Shown here: piece by piece, positions 5,867 through 6,073 of the stretch | How the letters are laid out: each line of letters starts with the position of its first letter | Position numbering within the stretch: position 1 is the first letter of the stretch | Assembly (NCBI GenBank): GCA_021779695.1 | Contig: JAJYAE010000274.1 | Coordinates: 1-6,073, forward strand | Direction of reading: 5' to 3' | Source: Acidobacteriota bacterium | Lineage (GTDB): Bacteria; Acidobacteriota; Terriglobia; Terriglobales; Acidobacteriaceae | Length of the DNA stretch: 6,073 bases | Translations under genes and position numbers: made by a program | The notes under the pieces: generated by a model | The model's database searches: none | What the model was told of the DNA's origin: nothing | Seen by the model: the letters and a program-made list of their open reading frames with translations, nothing else

Positions 5867-5896
5867 TTGCGGACGGTGCGGACAAGAGGGTATAGG
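5867..5896 (+). promoter_or_regulatory. Weak candidate promoter for the secreted-protein gene
   Basis: TTGCGG (5867-5872) and TATAGG (5891-5896) are 18 nt apart, matching consensus at 3 and 4 of 6 positions. A gene downstream of the terminator needs a promoter here, and this is the best pair I see. Its poor -35 and the palindrome directly upstream would fit activator-dependent transcription. Confidence 0.25.
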
Positions 5897-5953
5897 AAAG
5901 CTTTCAGGGATGTGTCACGCGTGTGCGGCATCAACCGAAGGAGATCGAGCGCG

Positions 5954-6073
5954 GTGAGAAGATGGCCTACGTTTTTGTTGGCACTTGGCATGGCTGCGGG
6001 TGCGGTCTGCGCGCAGCAGGGCGCGCCGGAAAAGCCGATTCACATCAAGGTGGACTGGGCGAAGACGCAACCG
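5954..6073 (+). CDS. N-terminus of an exported protein of unknown function (partial)
   Basis: Forty codons are visible before the window ends. Reading from GTG at 5954, the protein begins VRRWPTFLLALGMAAGAV, a typical signal peptide with two arginines followed by a hydrophobic core. Signal peptidase I would probably cut after VCA (residues 18-20), leaving QQGAPEKPIHIKVDWAK and onward. The cysteine at 19 does not sit in a good lipobox (GAVC), so a lipoprotein is less likely. AAGGAG at 5938-5943 lies 10 nt before the GTG and supports this start; an in-frame GTG at 5921 is the alternative. The gene follows the rpsA terminator and is probably transcribed on its own, perhaps controlled at the palindrome 5849-5866. 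Too little is visible to name a family. The mature protein would act in the periplasm or outside the cell. Confidence 0.7.
   Translation, partial: MRRWPTFLLALGMAAGAVCAQQGAPEKPIHIKVDWAKTQP

Noticed and set aside
3793..5991. A 732-codon open frame on the minus strand covering all of rpsA
   Set aside because: Its codons align exactly with the rpsA codons on the other strand, so it stays open simply because rpsA avoids TTA, CTA and TCA codons. Its product has no recognisable domain, and rpsA itself is unmistakable.
6008..6010. Cys19 of the exported protein as a lipoprotein attachment site
   Set aside because: The preceding residues (GAV) do not fit the lipobox well. Cleavage by signal peptidase I after VCA, leaving QQ, fits better.

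Overview
This window reads as ordinary chromosomal DNA from a fairly GC-rich bacterium. It holds core housekeeping genes and no sign of phage, transposon, CRISPR or defence genes. The HIT protein's N-terminus (MDFLWTPWR), the acpP-fabF pairing, the codon use and the 'AQQ' type signal-peptide junction of the last gene together suggest an acidobacterium (Acidobacteriota, Terriglobia-like). That assignment is an inference from remembered family resemblance, not a search result.

Layout. On the minus strand, positions 1-831 hold the N-terminal two thirds of fabF (elongating beta-ketoacyl-ACP synthase II), cut by the window edge. Directly upstream of it is acpP (835-1074), its acyl carrier protein partner, with a plausible sigma70-type promoter at 1191-1219 and a leader of about 110 nt. 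Diverging from acpP on the plus strand is rmuC (1359-2786), a membrane-anchored coiled-coil protein with a nuclease-like domain. It converges, with only 4 bp between stop codons, on a minus-strand HIT-family gene (2791-3360). A 489-bp non-coding stretch follows, carrying a strong inverted repeat against the HIT start codon and a candidate promoter plus long leader for rpsA. rpsA (3850-5760, plus) encodes ribosomal protein S1 with six S1 domains and a long acidic N-terminal extension. It ends in a textbook intrinsic terminator with a UUCG loop (5788-5818). The last 120 bases are the start of a secreted protein gene on the plus strand, preceded by a perfect operator-like palindrome.

How the genes relate. 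acpP and fabF form a lipid-synthesis operon: ACP carries the growing acyl chain and FabF extends it. rpsA is a translation gene that appears to be its own transcription unit. rmuC and the HIT gene are single genes in convergent orientation and do not obviously share a pathway with their neighbours.

I do not see a convincing new biological system. The points most worth a second look are regulatory or architectural: the start-codon-occluding repeat of the HIT gene, the in-frame zero-gap acpP/fabF junction, the G8 tract between direct repeats early in rmuC, and the 18-bp palindrome before the secreted-protein gene.
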